Shown: positions 1 to 9,220 of the stretch, piece after piece
How positions within the stretch are numbered: position 1 is the first letter of the stretch
Layout of the letters: every line of letters begins with the position of its first letter
Assembly: GCF_046297595.1 (NCBI RefSeq)
Contig: NZ_JBKBHT010000006.1
Coordinates: 186,001-250,000 of the forward strand
DNA from: Ferrovibrio sp046297595
Lineage (GTDB): Bacteria > Pseudomonadota > Alphaproteobacteria > Ferrovibrionales > Ferrovibrionaceae
Reading direction: 5' to 3'
Length of the DNA: 64,000 nucleotides
Notes under the pieces: generated by a model
Database searches by the model: none
Told to the model about the DNA's origin: nothing
The model's input: only the letters and a program-made list of their open reading frames with translations
Made by a program: the position numbers and the translations under genes

Positions 1-521
1 GCTGGCGGCGCTGGGGTGCCATCGTGGCGGGCTTCCTCGGGGTTCTGCTGGTGGTGCAACCGCGCGCCGAGAATTTCAATGCCTATTCGATTCTGGCGGT
101 AGGCGCGGTGATCTGCATCGTGGTGCGCGACCTGGTCACACGCCGCATCGACGCTGCGATCCCCTCGTTGATCGTCATCCTCACCAATGTGGGCATGATG
201 GCCGTGGTGGCGCTGGGGCTGGCTCTGGTCGAGGGCTGGGTCGCGATGGGCTGGCGCGAAAGCATTTTCCTGACCCTGTCCGCGCTGTTCATCGCCGCCG
301 GCTACCAGCTGGCGGTGGAGGCGTTCCGCCATGCCGAAGTGCCGGTGATCGTGCCGCTGCGGTATACCGGACTGCTCTGGGCTCTGCTGCTTGGCTGGCT
401 GGTCTGGGGCGATGTGCCCAACGACCTCGCCACGGCCGGCATCGTTCTGATCGTGGCCAGCGGCTTGTATGTCTTCCATCGCGAACGGGTGCGCGGCCGC
501 CTGACGCCGCCGAAAATCTGA
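1..521 (+). CDS. EamA/DMT-family transporter, 3' part
   Basis: The reading frame is open to the left edge (first full codon at base 3), so this is the C-terminal 172 residues of a longer gene. It is a chain of hydrophobic segments typical of the second EamA repeat of drug/metabolite exporters, beginning with an arginine-rich loop followed by a GFLGVLLVVQP-type helix, a hallmark of this family. About five membrane helices are visible. Substrate cannot be inferred. It converges on recJ with 7 bp between stop codons. Confidence 0.85.
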   Translation, partial: WRRWGAIVAGFLGVLLVVQPRAENFNAYSILAVGAVICIVVRDLVTRRIDAAIPSLIVILTNVGMMAVVALGLALVEGWVAMGWRESIFLTLSALFIAAGYQLAVEAFRHAEVPVIVPLRYTGLLWALLLGWLVWGDVPNDLATAGIVLIVASGLYVFHRERVRGRLTPPKI

Positions 522-528
522 CGCTCGC

Positions 529-2361
529 TCAGCCGGCAGGCTGCGCGGCATCCTCCAGCACGAACTGCACCCGGCGTTCGCCGCGCCAGTAGTCGGCGCG
601 CAGATGGCCACCCAGATGCAGCGGTGCGCCGGTCTGGCGCGCCTGCAACAGGGCCGGACCAAGCTCGCCCTCGATGCTGCGGAAGGCGATGGCCTTCAGG
701 CGCGGGCCGCTGCCGTCGCCGCCGGCCAGCAGGCAGCGCACATGTTTTTCGCCCACAACATCGGCGGTGATCACGCGGGCGGCGGTGAGCGCGAAGCGCG
801 GTTCGGGGTTGCCCGAACCATAGGGACCGAGCTGTTCCAGCTTTTCATACAGGTCGATATTGCAGCCGCCGATGCCGACCGCGCCATCGAAACCCAGCGA
901 GGCGGAAGCCCCGGCGCGTATCACCGCGTCGCACAGGCGCTCGTTGAGGAAGGCCTTCAGATCGTTGAGCTTGCTGGCTTCCACCGTCAGGCCGGCCGCC
1001 ATGGCATGGCCGCCGCCATTCACCAGCAGGCCGGCCTGGCTGGCCGCCACCACGGCGGCGCCGAGATCGACGCCGGGAATCGAGCGGCCCGAGCCCTTGC
1101 CCAGAACGACTCCTCCTGGGCCATTCTCATCCAGCGCGATCACAAAGCTGGGCCGGCCGGCCGCCTCGCGGATGCGGGCCGCCACGATGCCGATCACGCC
1201 GGGATGCCAGCCTTGCCGCGCCACCAGCGCCAACGCCGCCGTTTCGGGCACATGCTCCAGCTCCTGCATGGCTTCCAGCAAAACGCCGGCCTCGATCTCC
1301 TGCCGCTCGCGATTGTAACGATCAAGCTCGGCGGCCATGGCGGCAGCCTCGCGCGGATCGTCGCAGGACAACAGCCGTGTGCCCAGATCGGCCTGGCCGA
1401 CCCGCCCGCCGGCATTCACGCGCGGCCCGAGCAGGAAGCCCAGATGATAGGTGCCGGGCGGCTCGTTCACGCCGGCCACGTCGGCCAGCGCGGCCAGCCC
1501 CGCATTGCCGCGTCCACGCAGGATCTTCAGCCCCTGCCCCACCAGCGCGCGGTTCAGGCCGGTGAGCGGCACCACATCGCAGACCGTGCCCAGCGCCACC
1601 AGATCGAGCCAGCCCATCAGGTTGGGCTCCGGGCGTTCAGTGTTGTAGAAACCGCGTTCACGCAGGCGGCGGTTCACCGCCACCACCAGCAGGAAGGTGA
1701 CGCCCACGGCGGCGAGTTGGCCGAAACCGGGCTGCTCATCCAGACGGTTGGGATTGACGATGGCCACGGCACGCGGCAGGTCCGGCTCGGCGAGATGGTG
1801 ATCGGCCACGATCACATCCAGACCGACAGTGGCGGCATCCTCCAGCGCGGCAAAGGCCAGCGTGCCGCAATCGACGGTGACGACCACTTTCACGCCCTCG
1901 CCGGCCAATCGGCGCAAGGCCGGTGCATTGGGGCCGTAGCCTTCCTTCAGGCGGTCGGGGATGTAGACACGCAACGGCCGGCCGACGGCGCGGAAGAACC
2001 GGTTGAGCAAAGCCGTGGAGGTGGCGCCGTCCACGTCATAGTCGCCAAACACGGCGACCTTCTCGTCCTTCTCGATGGCGGTGGCCAGCCGGTCGGCTGC
2101 GGCATCCATGTCGCGGAATCGCGAGGGATCGGGCAGCAGACGGCGCAGCGACGGATTGAGATAATCCTCCAGCATCTCGAGATCGATGCCGCGACCGGCC
2201 AGCACGCGGCCGAGGATTTCCGGCAGGCTTGCCTGCTGCGCCAGCGCCAGTGCCAGCCGCTCGTCGGTATTGCGCAGGCGCCAGCGGCGGCCCTGCACCG
2301 ACCGGGTCACGCCCAGGAACGGTGTTTCGGAAACGGCCGGCGCGTTCAGCAGGCCGTTCAT
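529..2361 (-). CDS. recJ: Single-stranded-DNA-specific 5'-3' exonuclease RecJ
   Basis: 610 residues, full length for RecJ, which degrades ssDNA 5'-3' in RecF-pathway recombination, mismatch repair and fork processing. Visible DHH-family motifs: DYDVDG (about 107-112), VDCG (about 163), DHH (187-189), a GPRVNAGGR motif (about 312-320), and the DHHA1 GGGHAMAAG loop near 450. The C-terminal part is the OB domain. It is last in a leftward operon, with glpX ending 2 bp upstream, so translational coupling is likely. Confidence 0.97.
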   Translation of the reverse strand: MNGLLNAPAVSETPFLGVTRSVQGRRWRLRNTDERLALALAQQASLPEILGRVLAGRGIDLEMLEDYLNPSLRRLLPDPSRFRDMDAAADRLATAIEKDEKVAVFGDYDVDGATSTALLNRFFRAVGRPLRVYIPDRLKEGYGPNAPALRRLAGEGVKVVVTVDCGTLAFAALEDAATVGLDVIVADHHLAEPDLPRAVAIVNPNRLDEQPGFGQLAAVGVTFLLVVAVNRRLRERGFYNTERPEPNLMGWLDLVALGTVCDVVPLTGLNRALVGQGLKILRGRGNAGLAALADVAGVNEPPGTYHLGFLLGPRVNAGGRVGQADLGTRLLSCDDPREAAAMAAELDRYNRERQEIEAGVLLEAMQELEHVPETAALALVARQGWHPGVIGIVAARIREAAGRPSFVIALDENGPGGVVLGKGSGRSIPGVDLGAAVVAASQAGLLVNGGGHAMAAGLTVEASKLNDLKAFLNERLCDAVIRAGASASLGFDGAVGIGGCNIDLYEKLEQLGPYGSGNPEPRFALTAARVITADVVGEKHVRCLLAGGDGSGPRLKAIAFRSIEGELGPALLQARQTGAPLHLGGHLRADYWRGERRVQFVLEDAAQPAG

Positions 2362-2363
2362 GC

Positions 2364-3380
2364 TCAGATCGGCGCGCGGATGACCGCGTCGATGCGGCGG
2401 ATCGTGCCGGTCTGCGAACGCATGACAAGCGAATTGGCCCTGAAGCCGCCCGGCACCCGCTTGATGCCATGCAGCAGCGGGCCGTCGGTGACGCCGGTGG
2501 CGGAAAAGATCACGTCACCCGAGGCGAGGTCGGTCAGGTTGTATTTGCGGTCGAACTTCTCGATGCCGAGCCGGCGGGCGCGGCTGCGTTCGTCCTCGTT
2601 GCGGAAGATCAGCCGGCCCTGCATCTGGCCGCCGATGCAGCGCAGCGCCGCTGCCGCCAGCACACCTTCCGGCGCGCCGCCGGAACCCATGTAGATATCG
2701 ATGCCGGTATCGGGATCGGTGGTGGCGATGATGCCGGCGACGTCGCCATCCGAGATCAGCGCGATGCGCGCACCGGTCTCGCGCACCTGCCCGATCATGT
2801 CCATGTGGCGCGGCCGGTCGAGGATGCAGACGGTGAGTTCGGAAACGGCGATGCCTTTCGCCTCGGCCAGACGTTTCAGGTTCTCGGCCGGCGTCAGGTC
2901 GAGATCGACCACGCCTTCGCGCAGGCCGCCACCGACGGCGATCTTGTCCATGTAGACATCCGGCGCATTCAGGAAACAGCCGGCATTGGCGAAAGCAATC
3001 ACGGTGAGCGCGTTGCTGCCGCCCTTGGCGGTGATCGAGGTGCCTTCCAGCGGGTCCAGCGCGATGTCGATGCGCGGGCCGTTGCCGGTACCGACCTTCT
3101 CGCCGATATAGAGCATCGGCGCCTCGTCGCGCTCACCCTCGCCGATCACGATGGTGCCGTCGATGTTCAGGCCGTTGAGCGCCGTGCGCATGGCGTCCAC
3201 GGCGGCCTGGTCGGCCGCCATCTCGTCGCCATGACCGACCAGCCGCGCGGCGGCAATGGCGGCAGCCTCGGTGACACGCACTGCCTCCAGCGTGAGGTTG
3301 CGTTCGACAGACATGCTGTCGGCGGCAGACGTCTGGACTGCCGACTTCGCCTTGGATTTGGATGCCTTGCCCGTCGCCAT
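2364..3380 (-). CDS. glpX: Class II fructose-1,6-bisphosphatase
   Basis: 338 residues. Converts fructose-1,6-bisphosphate to fructose-6-phosphate in gluconeogenesis; class II enzymes may also act on sedoheptulose-1,7-bisphosphate. The metal/phosphate motifs GEGERDEAPML (80-90) and DPLEGT (109-114) are intact. The first ~20 residues are Lys/Ala/Ser-rich and look like a variable extension, so translation could start at Met23 instead. It sits between hom (25 bp upstream) and recJ in the same operon; a hom-glpX-recJ order is common in Rhodospirillales. Confidence 0.95.
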   Translation of the reverse strand: MATGKASKSKAKSAVQTSAADSMSVERNLTLEAVRVTEAAAIAAARLVGHGDEMAADQAAVDAMRTALNGLNIDGTIVIGEGERDEAPMLYIGEKVGTGNGPRIDIALDPLEGTSITAKGGSNALTVIAFANAGCFLNAPDVYMDKIAVGGGLREGVVDLDLTPAENLKRLAEAKGIAVSELTVCILDRPRHMDMIGQVRETGARIALISDGDVAGIIATTDPDTGIDIYMGSGGAPEGVLAAAALRCIGGQMQGRLIFRNEDERSRARRLGIEKFDRKYNLTDLASGDVIFSATGVTDGPLLHGIKRVPGGFRANSLVMRSQTGTIRRIDAVIRAPI

Positions 3381-3405
3381 CGTCAGCTCCAGAGCGGTTG
3401 AAGGA

Positions 3406-4725
3406 TCATTGCTGTTCGATACGGATCAGCGCCGGCGGCTGCAGCACCGAGCGCAGTTTCGCGATACGCTTCATCGCCCGAGCCATGTCCGCCTCGCGGG
3501 CCTCGTGGCTGATCAACATCACGGCGACCGGCTGGTTCTCGGCTTCCGAGCGGCCGCGCTGCACCAGGCTTTCAATCGATATCTTCTCGTCCCGCAGCAC
3601 CGCCGAGACATCGGCCAGCACGCCGGGCTGGTCGCGCACGATCAGGCGGATGTAGTAGCGCCCGACATGATCGGCCATCGCCGCGGCCTTCAACGGCTGC
3701 AGTTTCGCCGCCGGCACGCCGAAAGCGGGCGCGCTGCGTCCGGCGGCCAGGTCGGCCAGGTCGGCCACCACGGCCGATGCCGTCGGATTGCTGCCGGCAC
3801 CGCGGCCCTCGAACATCACGCGGCCGACATAATCGCCTTCCGCCGCCACCGCGTTGAACACGCCGTCTACATGGGCAATCGGCGTATCGGCCGGCACCAT
3901 GCAGGGATGCACGCGCTGCTCGATACCCCGCGGCGTACGGCGTGCAATCGCCAGCAGCTTGATGCGGTAACCGAATTCCTTGGCAAAGGCGATGTCGATG
4001 GCCGAGACATGACGGATGCCCTCGACATGCACCGCGCTGAAATTCACCTGCGTGTTGAAAGCCAGCGAGGTGAGCACCGCCAGCTTGTGGGCGGCATCGA
4101 CGCCGTCCACGTCGAAGCTGGGATCGGCCTCGGCATAACCCAGCTTCTGCGCCTCTTTCAGCACCTCAGCGAAATCGCGGCCGGTTTCGCGCATCTCGGT
4201 CAGGATGTAGTTACAGGTGCCGTTCAGGATGCCGGTGATGCGCTCGACACGGTTGCCGATCAGGCCTTCGCGCAGGGCTTTCAGGATCGGAATGCCGCCG
4301 GTCACTGCCGCCTCGAAGGCCAGAGGCGCCTGCTTGAGCTCGGCCATGGCCGCGATCTTCGCGCCATGCATGGCGAGCATCGCCTTGTTGGCAGTGACCA
4401 CGCCCTTGCCGAGTTTCAGCGCGGTTTCAACCAGCGCGCGGGCCTTGCCGTCGGCGCCGCCGATCAGTTCGACCACCACTTCGACTTCCGGGTCCTTCGC
4501 CAGTTCGACCGCGTCGGCATACCAGCGCCAGCTGCCTTTCGGCATGTCGCGCTTCTTGCGTTTGTCGCGCGCCGAAACCGCCACCACCTTGATCGGCCGG
4601 CCGGCGCGGGCCGCGATCATTGCACCATGCTGATCGAGCAGGCGCAGGACACCGGCGCCAACCACCCCCAGCCCCGCGATGCCGACTTTCAGCGGCGGGG
4701 CCGACGTCACATAAGCCTTAACCAT
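3406..4725 (-). CDS. hom: Homoserine dehydrogenase
   Basis: 439 residues. Reduces aspartate-4-semialdehyde to homoserine on the way to threonine and methionine. A Rossmann GxGxxG region (GIAGLGVVGAGV, about 15-26) lies at the N-terminus, the catalytic homoserine-dehydrogenase domain at about 130-320, and a C-terminal ACT domain (about 350-430, starting YIRLIVRDQPGVLADV) probably gives threonine feedback control. The start overlaps the end of the upstream aminotransferase gene by 8 bp, implying coupled translation. Confidence 0.97.
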   Translation of the reverse strand: MVKAYVTSAPPLKVGIAGLGVVGAGVLRLLDQHGAMIAARAGRPIKVVAVSARDKRKKRDMPKGSWRWYADAVELAKDPEVEVVVELIGGADGKARALVETALKLGKGVVTANKAMLAMHGAKIAAMAELKQAPLAFEAAVTGGIPILKALREGLIGNRVERITGILNGTCNYILTEMRETGRDFAEVLKEAQKLGYAEADPSFDVDGVDAAHKLAVLTSLAFNTQVNFSAVHVEGIRHVSAIDIAFAKEFGYRIKLLAIARRTPRGIEQRVHPCMVPADTPIAHVDGVFNAVAAEGDYVGRVMFEGRGAGSNPTASAVVADLADLAAGRSAPAFGVPAAKLQPLKAAAMADHVGRYYIRLIVRDQPGVLADVSAVLRDEKISIESLVQRGRSEAENQPVAVMLISHEAREADMARAMKRIAKLRSVLQPPALIRIEQQ

Positions 4726-5938
4726 TGGCGGCAGCCTTCTCGGCCTGATCGGGAAGATTGGAGGGCGAGCCGAGCAGACGTTTGATGTTCTTCACGGCCT
4801 GACGGGTGCGGTGTTCGTTCTCGACGAAGGCGAGGCGCACGAAATTGTCGCCATGCTCGCCAAAGCCGATGCCCGGCGCGACGGCGACCTCGGCCTCGCG
4901 CAGCAGCAGCTTGGAGAATTCCACCGAGCCGAGATGCGCATAGCGTTCGGGGATCGGCGCCCAGCAGAACATCGAGGCGTTCGGCATCGGGATCGGCCAG
5001 CCGGCGGCATTCAACCCCCTCACCAGCACGTCGCGCCGCGACTTGTAGGTCTGGCGGATTTCCTCGACGCAGTCCTGCGGGCCATTCAGCGCCGCTGTCG
5101 CCGCCACCTGGATCGGCGTGAAGGCGCCGTAATCGAGGTAGGATTTCATGCGCGCCAGGGCGCCGATCAGCACCGGGTTGCCGGCGCCGAAGCCGATGCG
5201 CCAGCCCGGCATGTTGTAGGTCTTCGACAGCGAGGTGAATTCGATGGCGATGTCCTTGGCGCCCTTCACCTGCAGGATCGAGGGCGGCGGATTGCCGTCG
5301 AAATAGATCTCGGAATAGGCCAGATCCGAGATCACCCACATGTTGCGTTTCTTCGCATAGTCGACGATGGCCTCGTAGAAACCCAGGTCGACCGTCATCG
5401 CGGTGGGATTGGCCGGGAAGCTGACGATCAGCGCGATCGGCTTGGGGATGCTGTGCTGGTAGGCGCGCTCCAGGCCGGCGAAGAAATCGATGCCCGGGCC
5501 GATCTGCACGCTGCGCACATTGGCGCCGGCGATGATGAAGCCGAAGGCATGCATCGGATAGCTGGGATTGGGCACCAGCACGGTATCGCCCGGTGCCGAG
5601 ATCGCCATGGCGAGATTGGCCAGGCCTTCCTTGGAGCCCAGCGTGACGATGGCTTCCTTTTCCGGATCGAGCTCGACGCCGAAACGCCGGCCGTAATAGT
5701 TCGACAGCGCCTTGCGCAGGCCGGGCACGCCGCGGCTGGAGGAATAGCGGTGGGCGCGCGGGTTCTGCGCCGCTTCCACCAGCTTGGCCACGATATGCGC
5801 CGGCGTGGCGTTGTCGGGGTTGCCCATACCGAAGTCGATGATGTCTTCCCCGCGGGCCCGCGCGGCAGCCTTCATGCGGTTCACTTCCTCGAACACGTAG
5901 GGCGGCAGTCGCTTGATGCGGTAGAACTCGGTATCCAT
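4718..5938 (-). CDS. PLP-dependent class I aminotransferase (AlaC / LL-DAP aminotransferase-like)
   Basis: 406 residues, fold type I aminotransferase. The Schiff-base lysine is K239 in SLSKTYNMPGWR; NP and SFPANPTA (about 173-180) are family signatures. The sequence resembles the AlaC/DapL-like group that most alphaproteobacteria encode directly upstream of hom. That position suggests a role in aspartate-family or alanine/glutamate metabolism; the exact amino donor is not readable from sequence. It is first in the leftward operon with hom, glpX and recJ. Confidence 0.9.
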   Translation of the reverse strand: MDTEFYRIKRLPPYVFEEVNRMKAAARARGEDIIDFGMGNPDNATPAHIVAKLVEAAQNPRAHRYSSSRGVPGLRKALSNYYGRRFGVELDPEKEAIVTLGSKEGLANLAMAISAPGDTVLVPNPSYPMHAFGFIIAGANVRSVQIGPGIDFFAGLERAYQHSIPKPIALIVSFPANPTAMTVDLGFYEAIVDYAKKRNMWVISDLAYSEIYFDGNPPPSILQVKGAKDIAIEFTSLSKTYNMPGWRIGFGAGNPVLIGALARMKSYLDYGAFTPIQVAATAALNGPQDCVEEIRQTYKSRRDVLVRGLNAAGWPIPMPNASMFCWAPIPERYAHLGSVEFSKLLLREAEVAVAPGIGFGEHGDNFVRLAFVENEHRTRQAVKNIKRLLGSPSNLPDQAEKAAANG

Positions 5939-6031
5939 GGCTTTATAAATCCGAAAAACGGGGATCCAGTTACGCGAAAGCGCGGCAGCTTTTCGCCCCG
6001 CGCCCCCGCCGCTATATGATCGAAATCCGTT

Positions 6032-7012
6032 TCAGTTCACGAGATAGATTTCAATCCGGCGGGTGTAGTCCTCGGCGCCGGCAGCATAGGCGGCCGGCGG
6101 CGATATGGCGGCGGCCAGCTGGGTCACGCCGCGCCGCTTGAGTTCGGTCGTGACATTATCGATGCGCCGCTGCGGCAGGCCGCCGGCCGCAGCCAGGCCA
6201 TAACCGACCACGCGCACCGAGCCCTTGCCGCCCACGCCCTTGTAATATTCCGCCACCTTGCGAACCAGGGCCTTGTCGTCGTTGCCCAGGGCGGTCTCGT
6301 TGTTGTTGAACCGGATGATAGCCAGCAACTGCTGGCTGCCCGGCAACGGCATGTAGTTCGATGACCCGAAGCCAGGCGCGGCGGCGTTCTGCTGCGCCAG
6401 ATTGGGCGGCAGGGTATTGGCCGAGGACTGCGCCAGGCTGGAGGAGAAGGTATCGACCATGCCTGCACCGCGCGGTGCGGGCACAGGCGCAACACCCTGG
6501 GCCGGCATCGCCTGTCCCGGCATCGTCTGCTGGACACCGGGTTGAGCGGCAGGCAGCGGTTCGATGGCGCCGCGCGGCTGCGCGGTGGGCGCGCTGGACG
6601 GTAACTGGGTGACCGGGGCGCGCGGCGCCGGCGGCGGTGCATTGCTGTCGGCCGGGCGCGCGCGTAGTTCCTCGTCGGTATGACGCGCATTGGCACGGTC
6701 GGCATTCAGGCTGTCGATAGCCTGGCGGCGTTCGCCGGAGGACGACATTTCGACCGGACGCGGGGGCACGCGGCCCAGGTTGGGGAAACGGTCATCCGTC
6801 CCGCCGGTGGTGGCCGACCCGGCGGCGGGAGGGGTATCGTCGGAGTCGTCGCTGAACAGGCCGGTGGGATCGGACCATTCGGTCGGATCGGCCCAGGTGC
6901 CGCAACCGGCCAGGGTCAGCATGGCAGCCAGCAAGGCGGTTGCGGTTGCACCGCGCAGCCCAAGGCTGCCTCGGATCGCCTTGTCGGCGGAAGCCCTGCC
7001 GATACCTGCCAT
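6032..7012 (-). CDS. OmpA-family outer-membrane lipoprotein
   Basis: 326 residues with an N-terminal signal and lipobox LAGC (Cys37). An acidic, then Pro/Ala/Gln-rich disordered region runs to about 205. The C-terminal ~110 residues look like a degenerate OmpA-like peptidoglycan-binding domain (FNNNETALGNDDKALV, then GYG and QRRIDNV, the equivalent of the usual NxxLSxxRA motif). It probably tethers outer membrane to peptidoglycan. Monocistronic on the minus strand, divergent from phaC. Specific function is unknown. Confidence 0.75.
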   Translation of the reverse strand: MAGIGRASADKAIRGSLGLRGATATALLAAMLTLAGCGTWADPTEWSDPTGLFSDDSDDTPPAAGSATTGGTDDRFPNLGRVPPRPVEMSSSGERRQAIDSLNADRANARHTDEELRARPADSNAPPPAPRAPVTQLPSSAPTAQPRGAIEPLPAAQPGVQQTMPGQAMPAQGVAPVPAPRGAGMVDTFSSSLAQSSANTLPPNLAQQNAAAPGFGSSNYMPLPGSQQLLAIIRFNNNETALGNDDKALVRKVAEYYKGVGGKGSVRVVGYGLAAAGGLPQRRIDNVTTELKRRGVTQLAAAISPPAAYAAGAEDYTRRIEIYLVN

Positions 7013-7190
7013 CTCAAAATCCCCCTAAACACCCAAAAACCAGTGGTTCCGCCCTGTTGACCGCTGGGTATTCCCGTCAGCCTTGCAGGGCGATTCCCTA
7101 TCCCGTAACCTCAATCCGTGCCGTGGAAATCCGGCGGTAAGGCCGGAGTCGCAGGGCGAGGAAACGGGCCCCGAGAATAAGGACTGTCGG

Positions 7191-9071
7191 ATGGCGAAGC
7201 AACCGGACAGTGACAGGAAACCGGAGAGCGATCTTCAGCTGCCCGATCCGGCCGTATGGGCGCAGACCTGGGCCAGGATCGCCGAACAGAGCCAAAAACT
7301 GATTAGCGACTTTGCCGTCCGCCAGCAGGCCGAGCAGGCCAAAGGCGGCGCCGGAGCGAGCGGCCAGGGCAGCCCCCTGCCCCCGCCGCTGACCGCCCCA
7401 GTCAACCTGGACCCCCTGAACCTGACCGGCGCCTACATGCAGATCGCGGCCAAGCTGATGGCCGACCCGGCCAGACTGGCCGAGGCCCAGGTCCAGCTGT
7501 GGCAGGATTACGCCAAGCTGTGGGCCAATACCGCCGACCGGTTCCTGGGCAAGCCGGCCGAGCCGCTGGTGCAGCCTGACAAGGGCGACAAGCGCTTCCG
7601 CGACCCACATTGGGAACAGGGCGCGATCTTCGACTATCTCAAGCAATCCTACCTGCTCACCTCGCGCTGGCTGCAGAAGACCGTGACCGAGGTGGACGGC
7701 ATCGACCCCAAGGTGGCGAGGAAGGTCGATTTCTATACCCGGCAGTTCGTCGACGCGCTGTCGCCGTCGAACTTCGCCCTCACCAACCCTGAAGTGCTGC
7801 GCGCCACCATCGACAGCAAGGGCGAGAACCTGGTGAAGGGCCTGCAGAACCTGCTGGAGGACTTGGAACGGGGCAAGGGCAAGCTGAACATCAAGATGGT
7901 GGATGCCAAGGCTTTCACCGTGGGCGAGAACATCGCCGTCACGCCGGGCAAGGTGGTCTACCAGAACGACCTGATGCAGTTGATCCAGTACGCACCGACG
8001 ACCAAGGAGGTCTACAAGCGGCCGCTCTACATCGTGCCGCCCTGGATCAACAAGTTCTACATCCTCGACCTCAAGCCGGAGAACTCGTTCATCAAGTGGA
8101 TGACCGAGAAGGGCTACACCGTCTTCGTCGTGTCGTGGAACCAGCCCGACGAGACGCTGGTGGACAAGACCTTCGAAAGCTACATGCGCGAAGGCATCCT
8201 GGCGGGCCTAGATGCCGTTAAGAAGGCGACAGGCGAAGAGGAAGTCACCGCCATCGGCTATTGCATCGGCGGCACGCTGATGGCGTCTACGCTGGCCTGG
8301 ATGGCGGCGAAGGGCGACGAACGCATCAAGGCTGTCACCTTCTTCGCCGCCCAGGTGGATTTCTCGGAAGCCGGCGAGCTCAGCGTCTTCACCGACGAGG
8401 ACACGCTGAGCTACCTGGAAAACCTGATGTCGGAAAAGGGCTATCTCGACGGCGGCGAGATGGCAACCACCTTCAACATGCTGCGCGCCAACGACCTGAT
8501 CTGGTCGTTCGTGGTCAACAACTACCTGCTGGGCAAGGAACCCTTCCCCTTCGACCTGCTGTACTGGAATTCCGACTGCACGCGCATGCCGGCCAAGATG
8601 CATGGTTTCTATCTGCGCAACATGTACCAGAAGAACCTGCTGTCGCAGCCCGGCGCGCTGGAACTGGCCGGTGAACGGCTGGACCTGCGCAAGATCAAGA
8701 TTCCGGTCTACCTGCAGGCCAGCAAGGACGATCACATCGCACCCTATAAATCCGTCTACAAGGCAACGCAGCTTTATGGCGGGCCGGTGCGGTTCGTGAT
8801 GGCGGGCTCGGGTCATATCGCCGGCGTGATCAACCATCCGGCGGCGAAGAAATATCAGCACTGGCTGAACGAGGCGAAAACCAACCCGGCCAGCGTGGAC
8901 GAATGGATCAGGGGCGCGAAGGAAATCCCCGGCTCGTGGTGGGATGACTGGGACAAATGGCTGTCGGCCAAGTCGGGCCCGAAGGTGCCCGCCCGCGTGC
9001 CCGGCAGCGGCAAGCTGAAAGCCGTCGAGGACGCGCCGGGCAGCTACGTGAAGAAGCGGATTGTGGATTGA
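7191..9071 (+). CDS. phaC: Class I poly(3-hydroxyalkanoate) synthase
   Basis: 626 residues from the ATG at 7191, which follows an AAGGA-like ribosome site; the open frame extends upstream to 7083, but that segment is not PhaC-like. Polymerises (R)-3-hydroxyacyl-CoA into storage polyester. The alpha/beta-hydrolase core carries the lipase-like box GYCIGG with nucleophile Cys358, then Asp514 (DDHIAPY) and His542 (GSGHIAGVIN). The ~230-residue N-terminal domain is typical of class I. A phasin gene lies 34 kb away; no phaA/phaB is in the window. Confidence 0.97.
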   Translation: MAKQPDSDRKPESDLQLPDPAVWAQTWARIAEQSQKLISDFAVRQQAEQAKGGAGASGQGSPLPPPLTAPVNLDPLNLTGAYMQIAAKLMADPARLAEAQVQLWQDYAKLWANTADRFLGKPAEPLVQPDKGDKRFRDPHWEQGAIFDYLKQSYLLTSRWLQKTVTEVDGIDPKVARKVDFYTRQFVDALSPSNFALTNPEVLRATIDSKGENLVKGLQNLLEDLERGKGKLNIKMVDAKAFTVGENIAVTPGKVVYQNDLMQLIQYAPTTKEVYKRPLYIVPPWINKFYILDLKPENSFIKWMTEKGYTVFVVSWNQPDETLVDKTFESYMREGILAGLDAVKKATGEEEVTAIGYCIGGTLMASTLAWMAAKGDERIKAVTFFAAQVDFSEAGELSVFTDEDTLSYLENLMSEKGYLDGGEMATTFNMLRANDLIWSFVVNNYLLGKEPFPFDLLYWNSDCTRMPAKMHGFYLRNMYQKNLLSQPGALELAGERLDLRKIKIPVYLQASKDDHIAPYKSVYKATQLYGGPVRFVMAGSGHIAGVINHPAAKKYQHWLNEAKTNPASVDEWIRGAKEIPGSWWDDWDKWLSAKSGPKVPARVPGSGKLKAVEDAPGSYVKKRIVD

Positions 9072-9100
9072 GCACTCCGTTGTCCTCGCCCCCCATCAAC

Positions 9101-9200
9101 GTCATGCCCGGACTTGATCCGGGCATCCACGTCTTGGGGTCTCCTGAGAACTCACGGTTAAACAAAATTCGTGGATGCCCGGGACAAGCCCGGGCATGAC
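9101..9200. repeat. Extragenic palindromic repeat pair, GTCATGCCCGG family
   Basis: Two 31-bp arms, 9101-9131 and 9170-9200, are reverse complements with 2 mismatches, separated by 38 bp. Each arm is itself internally palindromic (CCCGG...CCGGG). This matches the style of the short palindromic elements scattered between genes in many alphaproteobacteria. It sits between phaC and the next gene and could fold as a large hairpin in phaC mRNA, perhaps acting as a terminator or stabiliser. Confidence 0.8.
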
Positions 9201-9220
9201 AAATTAGGGAACCCAAAAAC

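Noticed and set aside
604..2694. Very long plus-strand open frame opposite recJ and glpX
   Set aside because: It is antisense to two well-recognised genes, is rich in Gln/His/Arg/Ala as expected for a GC-rich shadow frame, and has no family features. The same applies to long antisense frames at 10992-13616, 13604-15787, 25215-26843, 38790-40427 and 41739-43466.
7083..7190. N-terminal extension of PhaC
   Set aside because: The 36 extra residues are not PhaC-like, and the ATG at 7191 has a ribosome site at good spacing.
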